This document shows positions 17,718 through 26,444 of a stretch of DNA of 37,413 bases, piece by piece. Where the stretch lies: positions 1 to 37,413 of the forward strand of contig CAMNMC010000073.1 in assembly GCA_946544235.1 (NCBI GenBank). The letters run 5' to 3'. Origin of the DNA: an uncultured Lachnospiraceae bacterium. GTDB taxonomy: Bacteria > Bacillota > Clostridia > Lachnospirales > Lachnospiraceae. The notes below the pieces were generated by a model, which was not told the origin of the DNA, ran no database searches, and saw only the letters and a program-made list of their open reading frames with translations. The translations under genes and the position numbers were made by a program. Numbering within the stretch: the first letter of the stretch is position 1; every line of letters begins with the position of its first letter.

Positions 17718-18356
17718 TCAAAGCAACTGTTCTCCGAGCAAATCAAAGGAATTGACGTTCTCGTACAGTTCCTCGTTCATCGCATCATAGTATCCGACAT
17801 TATCAAGGTGTTCGGCAATATGCCTCAGTCTGTAATCGCCGGCCGTTATCTGAGCCGTTATAGCTCCGAGTGCATGTACCGAATAGATTCCGGCAAGCGG
17901 CTGCATACCTCTCTCCTTTGTCCTTGCAAACAGGACATCCTCGCCCTTATAAGCCGCGAGTATTCTTCCGATCTCATTACAGTCATATTTAATCATATCA
18001 CAGGCAATGAACAGAACCGCAGAAGCATTGTCCTTCTCAGCCCTTTTAAGAACCGATGCGATGCCGCCTATAGGTCCGATACCATCATAAATATCCTCCA
18101 CAGATTCATAGCCGCTGCGGCTGATCTTCTGCCCCTTTCGGACGGAAATATATTTTATACCATTGTTTTCACGGAAGGCAGTATCAATCTCATCACATAT
18201 TTTATCCAGAAACGTTCTTCCGTCACCGGGAATAACTACCGTTTCCTTCGGTCTGCCCATTCTCTTTGATTGACCGCCTGCCATAACAGCGACAGCGATA
18301 TTCAAACCGCCAGCATTCATATCACCATTGTTCTTATCGTAAATACTGCCACACAT
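17718..18356 (-). CDS. mobA: Molybdenum cofactor guanylyltransferase (MobA)
   Basis: Adds GMP to Mo-molybdopterin, giving the guanine dinucleotide form that formate dehydrogenases of the DMSO-reductase family need. It has 212 residues (family about 195). The nucleotide-binding loop AVMAGGQSKRMGRPKE is near residue 22. VLFIACDMIKYDC carries the metal-binding Asp, and the block MQPLAGIYS matches the family. The start ATG at 18356 follows GGAG by nine bases; an internal ATG (MNAGGLNIAV) is possible. It is the last gene of the Mo cluster, 90 bp after the MobB-MoaC fusion. There is no adjacent gene beyond it on this strand for about 220 bp. Confidence 0.9.
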   Translation of the reverse strand: MCGSIYDKNNGDMNAGGLNIAVAVMAGGQSKRMGRPKETVVIPGDGRTFLDKICDEIDTAFRENNGIKYISVRKGQKISRSGYESVEDIYDGIGPIGGIASVLKRAEKDNASAVLFIACDMIKYDCNEIGRILAAYKGEDVLFARTKERGMQPLAGIYSVHALGAITAQITAGDYRLRHIAEHLDNVGYYDAMNEELYENVNSFDLLGEQLL

Positions 18357-18446
18357 ATCCTTTTACTCCGGAAACGTAAATAAACTATAATCATTCCTAT
18401 TATCAGCAATTCAGATATTTATCATATAAATACCATATTTTTCAAA

Positions 18447-19529
18447 CTAAACATCAGCATGGTACTCTCCATGAATCCCGCCGGTTTTATGAAGCAAATG
18501 TATATCGGTAATCCGCATATCACGCTGTATGCTCTTGCACATATCTATGACAGTAAGCGCCGCCGTACTGCAGGCACACAGAGCTTCCATCTCTACTCCG
18601 GTCCGCCCGTTGCACGAAACAGTTGCCTCAATATCCACACTGACCTTCTCCTCATTAAGTTTCAGCTTAACATCCGCCGAATCAATTATCACCGGGTGGC
18701 ACATCGGTATCAGATCCGGTGTTCTCTTGGCTCCCATGATCCCTGCAATCTGAGCAACCGTCAGAACATCACCCTTCTTAACACCGCCGCTTCTGATCAG
18801 TTCAAGTGTCTCTCTGTTTATCAAAACACTTGCAGCCGCCGTAGCAGTCCTTCTTGTTATATTCTTAGCGCCCACGTCAACCATGCGCGCATTTCCTTCA
18901 TCATCAAAATGTGAAAAATCCTTTTCTGACATATCACCTTTCACCCAATCACTGCTTATCGTTATTGACAGATCATCCGCCACATCTACTGACCGCCCAC
19001 TCCCTGCAGAATTACAATCCGGTCCATCAACCGCTTGCATATTCTTAGCAATCATAAGTCTTAATATGTACTCCACTATTCCATCAACATCATCAATAGA
19101 AAATACAGGTTTGTCATACCCACTGAAAAGATCAACATCATCAGTCAGTACCGCCAATGCTTTATCCATGTCATCCGGTTCACGATATTCATTTCCTTTA
19201 GTCATCACATATAGTCTTGGAATATCCTCGCTCTTAAAGCCTTCAACAAGAACTATATCCATACCTGATGAACCCTGCAGCATCTCACTCAGGCTTTTGG
19301 GCTTTTTACCTGTCTCGGCATACCCGGACATTTCGGATGAAATAAGCACCCTGTCAGCTCCCGCTTCTGCGAAACGATACGTATCCTTACCCTCATGATC
19401 CATCTGAAAGCCGTGAATATCATGTTTTATTACCATCACAGAGAGACCTCTTCTCTTAAGAACAGGTATCAGTTTTTCTATAAGCGTTGTCTTGCCTCCA
19501 CCCGAATATCCGGCTATACCTATAATCAT
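18447..19529 (-). CDS. MobB-MoaC fusion (Moco guanylylation adaptor + cyclic pyranopterin phosphate synthase)
   Basis: A 360-residue two-domain protein. Residues 1-165 are MobB: P-loop GIAGYSGGGKTT, VIKHDIHGF, and VLVEGFKSE. After a linker (about 165-205), residues 206-360 are MoaC: NITRRTATAAA, PMCHPVIIDSADV, GVEMEALCACSTAALTVIDM and the C-terminal KTGG. MoaC makes cyclic pyranopterin phosphate with MoaA; MobB helps the final GMP-adding step, so the fusion joins the first and last stages of the pathway. The start ATG at 19529 follows AAGGGTG; the frame is open to 19580 without a ribosome site. Both domains keep their key residues and no frameshift is seen. Confidence 0.9.
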   Translation of the reverse strand: MIIGIAGYSGGGKTTLIEKLIPVLKRRGLSVMVIKHDIHGFQMDHEGKDTYRFAEAGADRVLISSEMSGYAETGKKPKSLSEMLQGSSGMDIVLVEGFKSEDIPRLYVMTKGNEYREPDDMDKALAVLTDDVDLFSGYDKPVFSIDDVDGIVEYILRLMIAKNMQAVDGPDCNSAGSGRSVDVADDLSITISSDWVKGDMSEKDFSHFDDEGNARMVDVGAKNITRRTATAAASVLINRETLELIRSGGVKKGDVLTVAQIAGIMGAKRTPDLIPMCHPVIIDSADVKLKLNEEKVSVDIEATVSCNGRTGVEMEALCACSTAALTVIDMCKSIQRDMRITDIHLLHKTGGIHGEYHADV

Positions 19530-19661
19530 GTAGTTCACCCTTCGTCCTTCCGAAAATACCGTATAACAAACACAGTTCAAGCATATCTATTATTATTTCA
19601 ATAATATCTAAAACCAATTCACATGCTGTAACAAGCTGTCAATGCACATTTTTCTCTATGA

Positions 19662-20678
19662 TCAATATCTTCCGAATGTACAGTTCGGATAATGGCATGG
19701 ACTGCATTTCTGGCAGAGTCCGCCATCACCCAGATCGATCAGTTCCTTTTTTGTAAATCTCTCCCCTGCAAAAATCTGCGGAAGCATTACATCAAGCATG
19801 GTTGTCGGAAGCGAGATCGCCGCTCCTGGAACTCCCAGTATCGGCACATCTCCGAGATAGGCAACCAGAGTCATATTTCCCGGCTGTGCCGGCACACCAT
19901 GACTTACTATATCCGCCCCAAGTTCCTTTATAGCCCCCGGAGTAAGATCATCCGGATCTACCGACATACCACCGGTGAAAATAAGGAAGTCTGCACCTTT
20001 GTCGAGCAGTTCACGAGCCGCATCAACAATCATTTCTTTGTCATCATCACATATTTTTATATCCACTATCTCCGACGGATAGTAATCAAGCTTCTTTCTT
20101 ATGACCGGTTCAAACTTATCGCTGATCCTGCCATTATAAACCTCAGAACCCGTTATGATAATACCAACCCTTTTGTTATTATATGGCAATATCCTGATCA
20201 GTTCCCTGTCTCTGCAAAGCTCTTCAGCCTTCTTTATCTGCTCCTCTTCAGTATAAAGAGGCACTATCCTCATGGATGCAACCGCTGCCCCCTTTTCCAG
20301 TCTGTAATGATCAGGAAGCGTCGCAACAGTTATATCACCGATTCCATTTATTTCTATCAGAAGCCCGGTATCAACCCTGAGCATTCCCTTCACATCGGAA
20401 ATAAGTAAAACCTTCCCTTCAGAGGGACCTGTGTAATGTGAACCCGGAACCTGAACCATTTTGGAAAGCCTGATAGCGCAGTCCTCTTCATGAAGAAGCC
20501 CTTCTTCAGCCTCTCCGACATACACAGTTTTCTTGCCAATATCAAGCAGAGCAGATATATCCTTCTCCTCTATGATATGACCTCTTTTAAAAAGAGCCCC
20601 CTTGAAGCCGTCATACATAGCTGTTACGTCATGTGCCAGAGCCTGTCCGATTGCCTCTTCTACATCTATCTTTTTCAT
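19662..20678 (-). CDS. MoeA-like molybdopterin-binding protein with Cys-rich tail
   Basis: A 338-residue protein. The centre carries the MoCF-biosynthesis fold: GIIITGSEVYNGRI, LIFTGGMSVDPDDLTPGAI and GVPGAAISLPTTMLDVMLPQI. The N-terminal part aligns only loosely with the MoeA linker domains. The C-terminus ends in a cluster, CQKCSPCHYPNC, that could bind a metal or Fe-S centre and is not part of normal MoeA. It is 171 bp downstream of the true moeA, with which it is not interchangeable by sequence. The start is ATG 20678 (MKKIDVEEAIGQ) with AAGG upstream; the open frame runs to 20795. It probably helps Mo insertion or handling for formate dehydrogenase; that is inference. Confidence 0.85.
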   Translation of the reverse strand: MKKIDVEEAIGQALAHDVTAMYDGFKGALFKRGHIIEEKDISALLDIGKKTVYVGEAEEGLLHEEDCAIRLSKMVQVPGSHYTGPSEGKVLLISDVKGMLRVDTGLLIEINGIGDITVATLPDHYRLEKGAAVASMRIVPLYTEEEQIKKAEELCRDRELIRILPYNNKRVGIIITGSEVYNGRISDKFEPVIRKKLDYYPSEIVDIKICDDDKEMIVDAARELLDKGADFLIFTGGMSVDPDDLTPGAIKELGADIVSHGVPAQPGNMTLVAYLGDVPILGVPGAAISLPTTMLDVMLPQIFAGERFTKKELIDLGDGGLCQKCSPCHYPNCTFGRY

Positions 20679-20849
20679 ACATTCTACCTTTTCATTCTTC
20701 TTAATGCTCAAACATGCTTTCCAAAATCCACCGCCGGTCATACACGTGAATTCGAGTAAACTCACAAAAATGTCGTTTGATAAATTCGTTTTCATAATGA
20801 CATTCTGTTCAGATTACTATCATTTTTCTCACTGGCGAAGCAATACAAT

Positions 20850-22133
20850 TCAGCTGAGGAACCCCTTGATCATCTGCCCTTCCGAAATTTCTCCGGATTT
20901 TGGCGGAATGATTCCATAAGCATCACAGCCAACGGCACTGCTTATAACAACATTCCCCTGAGATGAACTATATTCAAGCCGGACTTCACCTGCCTCAAAA
21001 ATAAGCTTTCCTCTGAGAAATCGTGTGTTTCCGCTTTTATTTACGAATCCTTCCGTAAGCTTCATGTCGATCATCTGATGATCATATTCTGTATAACCCG
21101 CCATTTTCCTGAGCGCCGGCATGCAGATACACTGAAGATTTGTCAGACTTGACGCAGGATTTCCGGAAAGCGCAAGCATAAGCTTTCCGTCCTTCAGTCC
21201 ATAGGCCGATGCCATCCCGGGCTTAATGATCACTCCATCACAGAGGATTTCCAGACCTGCCTTCTTCATCGCAGAGATCACAAGATCATAATCGCCTGCA
21301 GATACTCCGCCGGTTGATATCAGAACATCACACTCCCGAAGTCCTTTTTCAATCACACCGACAATACTCTCCTCATCATCATTAACATGTCCGAGATACT
21401 TAGTCTCGATATTATATGTTTCCAGAGCCGCACTGATTGAATACCTGTTTGAATTGCGGATCTGTCCTTTTTTCAGTTCTTCGTCAGGCTCTGCAACCTC
21501 ATCACCCGTTGAGATAATTCCCGCGCACAGACGCTTGTAAACAGGAACAGTCAAAATTCCGAGAGAAGCCATAGCACCCGCAAGCCCCGCATCTACTACC
21601 GTACCCGCTTTGGCAATAATCTGCCCCTTTTTCATATCCTCTCCGGCATAGATCACATTTTCTCCGGATTTATATTTCTTTTTTAAAATAACCTCTGTTT
21701 CGGTAAAATCAGTATCCTCATATTTGCAGATGGCATCAGCACCATCCGGAAGGCATGCACCGGTCATAAGGCGTACCGCAGTTCCCGGTACTACCTTCTT
21801 CTCAGGAAGCTGTCCTGCACGTATATTTTCAATAACATGAAGTACCACTCCAGAGTTTCGGACTGATCCGTTCGATTCATCTTCTGTCGGTTTCTCCTGC
21901 TTAACAGCCGATGCATCATGTCCTCCAATAGCACCATTCAACAGAGCTGTATCTTCCGACCGAAATGCATAGCCGTCGTATGGTGATCTGTCAAAGGACG
22001 GAACATTCTCTGCGGCAACTATATCCTCCGCAAGTACTCTTCCATAACTGTTCTCCAGATCAACCATCTCAGCAGTTGTAACATTTATACTATCTATCAG
22101 TTTGTTCTTTGCTTCCTCGAACGTTAATCGCAT
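20850..22133 (-). CDS. moeA: Molybdopterin molybdenumtransferase
   Basis: Ligates molybdate to adenylated molybdopterin, releasing AMP. It has 427 residues (E. coli MoeA 411). Blocks seen: SFDRSPYDGYAFRSEDT (N-terminal linker), MTGACLPDGADAICKYED, IISTGDEVAEPDEELKKGQ, STGGVSAGDYD, and ALSGNPASSLTNLQ. A modest insert after the first block (about residues 65-90) is charged and variable. The start has GAGAGG upstream. The gene follows modB by 97 bp and is followed by the MoeA-like gene. Confidence 0.94.
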   Translation of the reverse strand: MRLTFEEAKNKLIDSINVTTAEMVDLENSYGRVLAEDIVAAENVPSFDRSPYDGYAFRSEDTALLNGAIGGHDASAVKQEKPTEDESNGSVRNSGVVLHVIENIRAGQLPEKKVVPGTAVRLMTGACLPDGADAICKYEDTDFTETEVILKKKYKSGENVIYAGEDMKKGQIIAKAGTVVDAGLAGAMASLGILTVPVYKRLCAGIISTGDEVAEPDEELKKGQIRNSNRYSISAALETYNIETKYLGHVNDDEESIVGVIEKGLRECDVLISTGGVSAGDYDLVISAMKKAGLEILCDGVIIKPGMASAYGLKDGKLMLALSGNPASSLTNLQCICMPALRKMAGYTEYDHQMIDMKLTEGFVNKSGNTRFLRGKLIFEAGEVRLEYSSSQGNVVISSAVGCDAYGIIPPKSGEISEGQMIKGFLS

Positions 22134-22230
22134 TTTTTATATATTCCTCTCAAACCAGTCTCAGTGCAGTATTATACACTGTTTATTTTCTGATTGCTCC
22201 ATCCATACTGTCTCTTAGGTCACATTTATT

Positions 22231-22902
22231 TCACTCATATTTTGCAGTCCTGCTCTTATCTTCTATCATGTTGATTGCTATAAGAACAACCGCCGAAATC
22301 GCAACATTTATCAGCACCCATTTGGTTGCCAGATCATCCTTGCCGGTTCGCCACAGCTGATAAACCGTAGTCGAGATCGTAGCTGTCCTGCCGGGAATAT
22401 AGCCGGCAATCATCGAAGTCGCACCATACTCCCCGAGTGCCCTCGCAAAAGCAAGAACACAGCCTGCTATTATCCCCTGCTTACAGCATGGCATTTTCAC
22501 CCTGAAGAATATATAGGATCTGCTGAGTCCCAGCGACTTACCTGCCCACTCAAGATTTTTATCAAAAGCTTCAAATGCCCCTCTGGCAGTTCTGTACATA
22601 AGTGGAAATATAACCACCGAGGTGGCAAAGATAGCCGACCACCAGTTCATGGTCAGTTTTACACCAAACACCGAAAGGAACATTTTTCCTATCACACGTT
22701 TCGGACCGAGAACCCTGAGCAGCAGATAGCCGATAACAGTCGGCGGAAGCACCAGCGGCAGTGTAAAGATACAGTCAAACACACCCTTAGCCCACTTCGG
22801 AAAACGGGTCACCAGATTTGCTGCCGCGATACCGATAATAAATATGATAATTGTACTTATTCCCGCGATCCGCAGGGAGTTCCACAGAGGATAATAATCC
22901 AT
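22231..22902 (-). CDS. modB: Molybdate ABC transporter permease
   Basis: Inner-membrane subunit of the molybdate importer, 223 residues (family about 225). Five or so hydrophobic segments are visible, starting with LRIAGISTIIIFIIGIAAA. The cytoplasmic EAA loop that contacts ModC reads EWAGKSLGLSRSYIFFRVKM, followed by ARALGEYGAT, a signature of ModB. The start (MDYYPLWNSLR) has only a weak AAGG upstream. It lies 84 bp after modA. The gene order here is modC-modA-modB. Confidence 0.94.
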   Translation of the reverse strand: MDYYPLWNSLRIAGISTIIIFIIGIAAANLVTRFPKWAKGVFDCIFTLPLVLPPTVIGYLLLRVLGPKRVIGKMFLSVFGVKLTMNWWSAIFATSVVIFPLMYRTARGAFEAFDKNLEWAGKSLGLSRSYIFFRVKMPCCKQGIIAGCVLAFARALGEYGATSMIAGYIPGRTATISTTVYQLWRTGKDDLATKWVLINVAISAVVLIAINMIEDKSRTAKYE

Positions 22903-22986
22903 ATATCTTAACCTTACAGTTTCTTTAATAAAATCTTATATTCAACCAACCAGTATTCATGCACCTTATTCATTTTGCAATCTGTT

Positions 22987-23838
22987 TTACCGGATGCAGG
23001 TAAACCCGATTCCTTCAAATACAGCCTTACTCTCAGCACTCTTGAGATATTCAAGAAAAGCCTTAGCAGCATCCTTATTCTTCGAATTCTTAGTTACAGC
23101 CGCCGGATAAATAACCTGGCCGCACATATCCTTGGTTGCCTCGTCAACAAACTTAAGTCCTGCAGATGATGCATCCGTAGAATAAATAACACCGCAGTCA
23201 ACCGCGCCTTCACTGATCTGAGATGTAACCTCTTTAACATTGCTTCCGTAAGAAATAACGCCGTCAGAAGCAAGTTTTGTCTCATCAAGCCCATAATATG
23301 CTAATATCTTCTGTGTATACTGACCAACAGGAACATCCTCGTTACCCATAGCCATCAGAATATCCTTTGCCTGAAGGTGAGCAACCAGATCATCAAAGCT
23401 GTTTATATTCTTCTTATTATCATCCGGTACAGCAAGAACAACCTTATTTTCAAGAAGGTCTGTTCTTGTGTCGGAGTCGATCAGATCGTTTCCGTCCGGA
23501 TTCTTTTCAGCATCTGCATTCTTGTCGAGAGCATCCATCTGCTTCTTAGCCGCAGAAATGAAAAGATCACAGTCCGCTCCCTCTTCGATCTGAGTCTTAA
23601 GTGTTCCGGATGAATCGAAGTTAAATACGATCTTCACATTCGGATGATCCTTCTTATAATTCTCTGCAATCTGTTCAAGCGACTCCGTAAGAGATGCCGC
23701 AGCATAAACAACAATCTCAACTTCCTTTTCAGCGTTCTTATCCTTCTTGTCCTTCTTACCGCAGCCAACTGTCGCAAAAACGATCATAAGTGCCAGTGCC
23801 AGCGCAAAACCCTTTTTTAAAATACTTTTTCTCTTCAT
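22987..23838 (-). CDS. modA: Molybdate-binding lipoprotein
   Basis: Substrate-binding protein of the molybdate importer, 283 residues. It has a lipoprotein signal with a basic start (MKRKSILKKG), a hydrophobic core and a lipobox ending FATVGC, so Cys26 would be lipidated and the protein tethered outside the membrane. A Lys-rich linker follows. Binding-fold blocks are VYAAASLTESLEQIAENY, NFDSSGTLKTQIEEGADCD and DCGVIYSTDA, typical of ModA. The start has GGAG upstream. It is separated from modC by about 200 bp holding three 41-bp tandem repeats. Confidence 0.94.
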   Translation of the reverse strand: MKRKSILKKGFALALALMIVFATVGCGKKDKKDKNAEKEVEIVVYAAASLTESLEQIAENYKKDHPNVKIVFNFDSSGTLKTQIEEGADCDLFISAAKKQMDALDKNADAEKNPDGNDLIDSDTRTDLLENKVVLAVPDDNKKNINSFDDLVAHLQAKDILMAMGNEDVPVGQYTQKILAYYGLDETKLASDGVISYGSNVKEVTSQISEGAVDCGVIYSTDASSAGLKFVDEATKDMCGQVIYPAAVTKNSKNKDAAKAFLEYLKSAESKAVFEGIGFTCIR

Positions 23839-23890
23839 TTGTTAATCTCCTTTTTATAATAACAGCCATCTCTTCAACCTGCTGCATAAT

Positions 23891-24013
23891 GCATCCGATT
23901 GATTATCTCACCGTTTCATACATTACTGATGGCATCCATATGATTGCCTCGCTGTTTCATACATTGCTGATAGCATCCATACGATTGTCATACTGATTTA
24001 TTCATCTTTGATG
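23891..24013. repeat. Three imperfect 41-bp tandem repeats between modC and modA
   Basis: Units start at 23891, 23932 and 23973, an exact 41-bp period. Each begins GCATCC and contains a GATT followed by a T-rich CAT block and ends CTGAT or TTGAT. The first two units are the most alike (TTTCATACATT-x-CTGAT is shared). The period is not a multiple of three and no gene covers it, so it is non-coding. Role unknown: possible protein-binding array or slippage product. Confidence 0.75.
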
Positions 24014-24040
24014 ACAGCAATTATTTTCATACATCTCATA

Positions 24041-25177
24041 TTATCCCCTGAGTATGATGATCTTACCCGGATCAATGTATAATTCATTCGGAACGAGAGT
24101 CTCTTCACTCTCATCATAAAGCGACCTCTCTTTTTTCCACCAAAGCCCGTTTTCGAGCATTATATACCATTCAAACGGCAGTCTGGTCACACTTGTTTTG
24201 CCGCATCTGATGATATTAAAAGTTTTCTTATTCGAGGTACCACCCGGTACGTCATCCCGAGCATTCCCGGTCGTAACTTCCACACCGGCTGCCGAAGCAA
24301 AGCCTTCACCGACAGCAGGTTCAAAATCATGTGCTCTGATCCCGATAAATCCCGCATCATCAGTTACTTTCATCTCTGTCACAAGCTCCAAACCGCCCCA
24401 GTCCAGTGCTCTCACTCTGTGATCAGAAAGCTTTTCTATACGACTGATATTCTTACATCCGGTCAGTTTAGCCGCTGCCACAGTACCAGGATTCATAAAT
24501 ACATCGTCTGTCTTTCCTGCAGCGATAACCTTTCCTTTTTCCAGAAGGATCAGATATTCGCACATCTGATATATTTCATCCCTGTCATGGCTCACAAGGA
24601 TAAAGCTCTTGCCAAGCTCATTCAATAGTTCTGCAAGTTCAAGTCTGGTTCTCTCTCTCAGAAAAGTATCAAGCGCTGTAAAAGGTTCATCAAGAAGGAG
24701 CAGTTTCGGGTCAGAAGCAAGTATCCTTGCAAGAGCAGTTCTCTGCTGCTGCCCGCCCGATATTTCTCTCGGATAACGCTTTCTTATATCAGAGATATTA
24801 AGCATATCCATCAGCTTATCAGCGGAAATATCAGCATTCTTTCCTTCTCTCCTTTTCAAACGTTCAGCAGCATGAATGGCCGCATTAATATTTCCCTCTA
24901 CAGTCATATTAGGAAAAAGCGCGTAACTCTGGAAGAGATAGCCTATACTTCTTTCTGCAGGGCTGACGTTTATCCTGCTGTTCTTATCAAAAAGGACATT
25001 ACCGTCAAGGGCTATCTTTCCGCTGTCCGGAGCAGCTATCCCCGCAAGAGATTTAAGACACATACTCTTACCGCCGCCAGACGCACCAAGTACACCTATC
25101 CTGTTACAATCAGTCGAAAAGCTTATATCCAGTTCAAAATCATGAAGTTTTTTTCTTATATCCGCCTCTATGATCAA
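24041..25177 (-). CDS. modC: Molybdate ABC transporter ATPase
   Basis: ATP-hydrolysing subunit driving molybdate import, 378 residues. Walker A is GASGGGKSM, the ABC signature is ISGGQQQRTALAR, Walker B is LLLLDEPFTALD and the switch histidine is in ILVSHDRDEIYQM. The C-terminal third (about 245-378) is a regulatory region with beta-rich character, probably a diverged TOBE/molybdate-binding module. The start is TTG at 25177 with GGAG seven bases upstream. It is the first of the mod genes in transcription order. The substrate is inferred from the ModA and ModB neighbours and Moco genes. Confidence 0.92.
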   Translation of the reverse strand: MIIEADIRKKLHDFELDISFSTDCNRIGVLGASGGGKSMCLKSLAGIAAPDSGKIALDGNVLFDKNSRINVSPAERSIGYLFQSYALFPNMTVEGNINAAIHAAERLKRREGKNADISADKLMDMLNISDIRKRYPREISGGQQQRTALARILASDPKLLLLDEPFTALDTFLRERTRLELAELLNELGKSFILVSHDRDEIYQMCEYLILLEKGKVIAAGKTDDVFMNPGTVAAAKLTGCKNISRIEKLSDHRVRALDWGGLELVTEMKVTDDAGFIGIRAHDFEPAVGEGFASAAGVEVTTGNARDDVPGGTSNKKTFNIIRCGKTSVTRLPFEWYIMLENGLWWKKERSLYDESEETLVPNELYIDPGKIIILRG

Positions 25178-25310
25178 TTTTTTACTCCATTATCTATCCT
25201 GATCACACAAACAAAAGATATACATCAATCTGTTTCTGCTTATCCATCATTTCATCAAATAACACGATTCACTCAATATTTTTCATAATCATCCAATTCA
25301 AAATATGTCG

Positions 25311-26276
25311 TTACTTCTCGTCAGAAGCACATTCGGACGCACTGCCCCTCAGTATTCTGATACCATGTTCAAGTCCACCGAGAATAAAACCAAGGCATTC
25401 CTTAACAGCCTTTGGACTGCCCGGAAGATTTACGATCAGGCTGTGTCCTCGTATAACCGAAGCCGCTCTTGAAAGCATCGCACGGTCAGTGATCTCAGCC
25501 GATTTCATCCTCATATATTCAGCGATTCCCGGCGCGTTTCTCTCTGCAACCTCGAGAGTAACTTCCGGAGTACGGTCTCTCATGGAGAAGCCTGTACCGC
25601 CGCTTGTTATAACAAGGTCTGCCTCTCTGGCATCGCAAAGCCTTATAAGTTCCTTTCTGAGAATAAGTGGTTCATCCGGAATAAGAAGAGTCTCTATTAT
25701 CTCATATCCGTTCTCTTTTAGTATCTCGCATGCAAGAGGCCCGCTCTTATCCTCGCGTTCGCCCTTAGATCCCTTATCCGAGAGGACTATTACCGCTGCG
25801 GTAAAAGGTCTGTCAGGCGCAGGCTCCTTAACAGTAACCTCGTCGCCCGGCTTTATCATACCGCCCTGTAATACCTCAACAAAAACTCCCTCCCTCGGCA
25901 TTATACAGTCACCGACGGAATTATATATATGACAATGGCTGTGGCATTCCTTACCCCTCTGAGTAAGTCTCAGAACCGCACCGCCATCTTCTTTTTCCAC
26001 AAAAAACAGGCTTCCAACAGGCAGTTTCCTGACATCGAAGCCTTCGATTATAAGATTTTCTCCAAAGTCGCCATCGTTAACATTAGCTCCTTTGCCGCGA
26101 AAATCATCTATTGTTTCAGCCGTAAGTATGCTGACCTGTCTGTGCCAGTTTCCGGCATGTGCATCTCCCTTAATCCCGAAACTTTCAACAAGTTCTGCCT
26201 CATCAACCGGATGCTTTGCAATTCCTCTCCTGTCACTTATACATATGGCTTTTATTTTACCCCTCATATCGTTCAT
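25311..26276 (-). CDS. MOSC-MogA/MoaB fusion protein
   Basis: 321 residues with two domains. Residues 5-150 are a MOSC domain: ESFGIKGDAHAGNWHRQVS, GDFGENLIIEGFD and QRGKECHSHCHIY with the conserved Cys. Residues 160-310 are a MogA/MoaB-type molybdopterin adenylyltransferase: AAVIVLSDKGSKGEREDKSG, LVITSGGTGFSMRDRTPEV and LIVNLPGSPKAVKECL. The MogA part would adenylate molybdopterin before MoeA adds Mo; the MOSC part may handle sulfur or bind Moco. The start has AAGGA upstream. It lies between moaA and modC. This combination is often seen in clostridia as far as I recall. Confidence 0.9.
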   Translation of the reverse strand: MNDMRGKIKAICISDRRGIAKHPVDEAELVESFGIKGDAHAGNWHRQVSILTAETIDDFRGKGANVNDGDFGENLIIEGFDVRKLPVGSLFFVEKEDGGAVLRLTQRGKECHSHCHIYNSVGDCIMPREGVFVEVLQGGMIKPGDEVTVKEPAPDRPFTAAVIVLSDKGSKGEREDKSGPLACEILKENGYEIIETLLIPDEPLILRKELIRLCDAREADLVITSGGTGFSMRDRTPEVTLEVAERNAPGIAEYMRMKSAEITDRAMLSRAASVIRGHSLIVNLPGSPKAVKECLGFILGGLEHGIRILRGSASECASDEK

Positions 26277-26444
26277 CTTTTATATTTCCTTCACATCTAT
26301 TCTTCCAATCTCAAGCAATCTGACAAAAATACATTATCAATCCTGAACAACATTATCCATCCAACATCATGTGGCACCATGACAGAATAATCTCCAGATT
26401 ATCTGTCTTATCTCCACGACCAAATAGTTTCAATCTACATCCCA

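Noticed and set aside
23891-24013. CRISPR array
   Set aside because: Three directly adjoining 41-bp units with no unique spacers and no cas genes; a simple tandem repeat.
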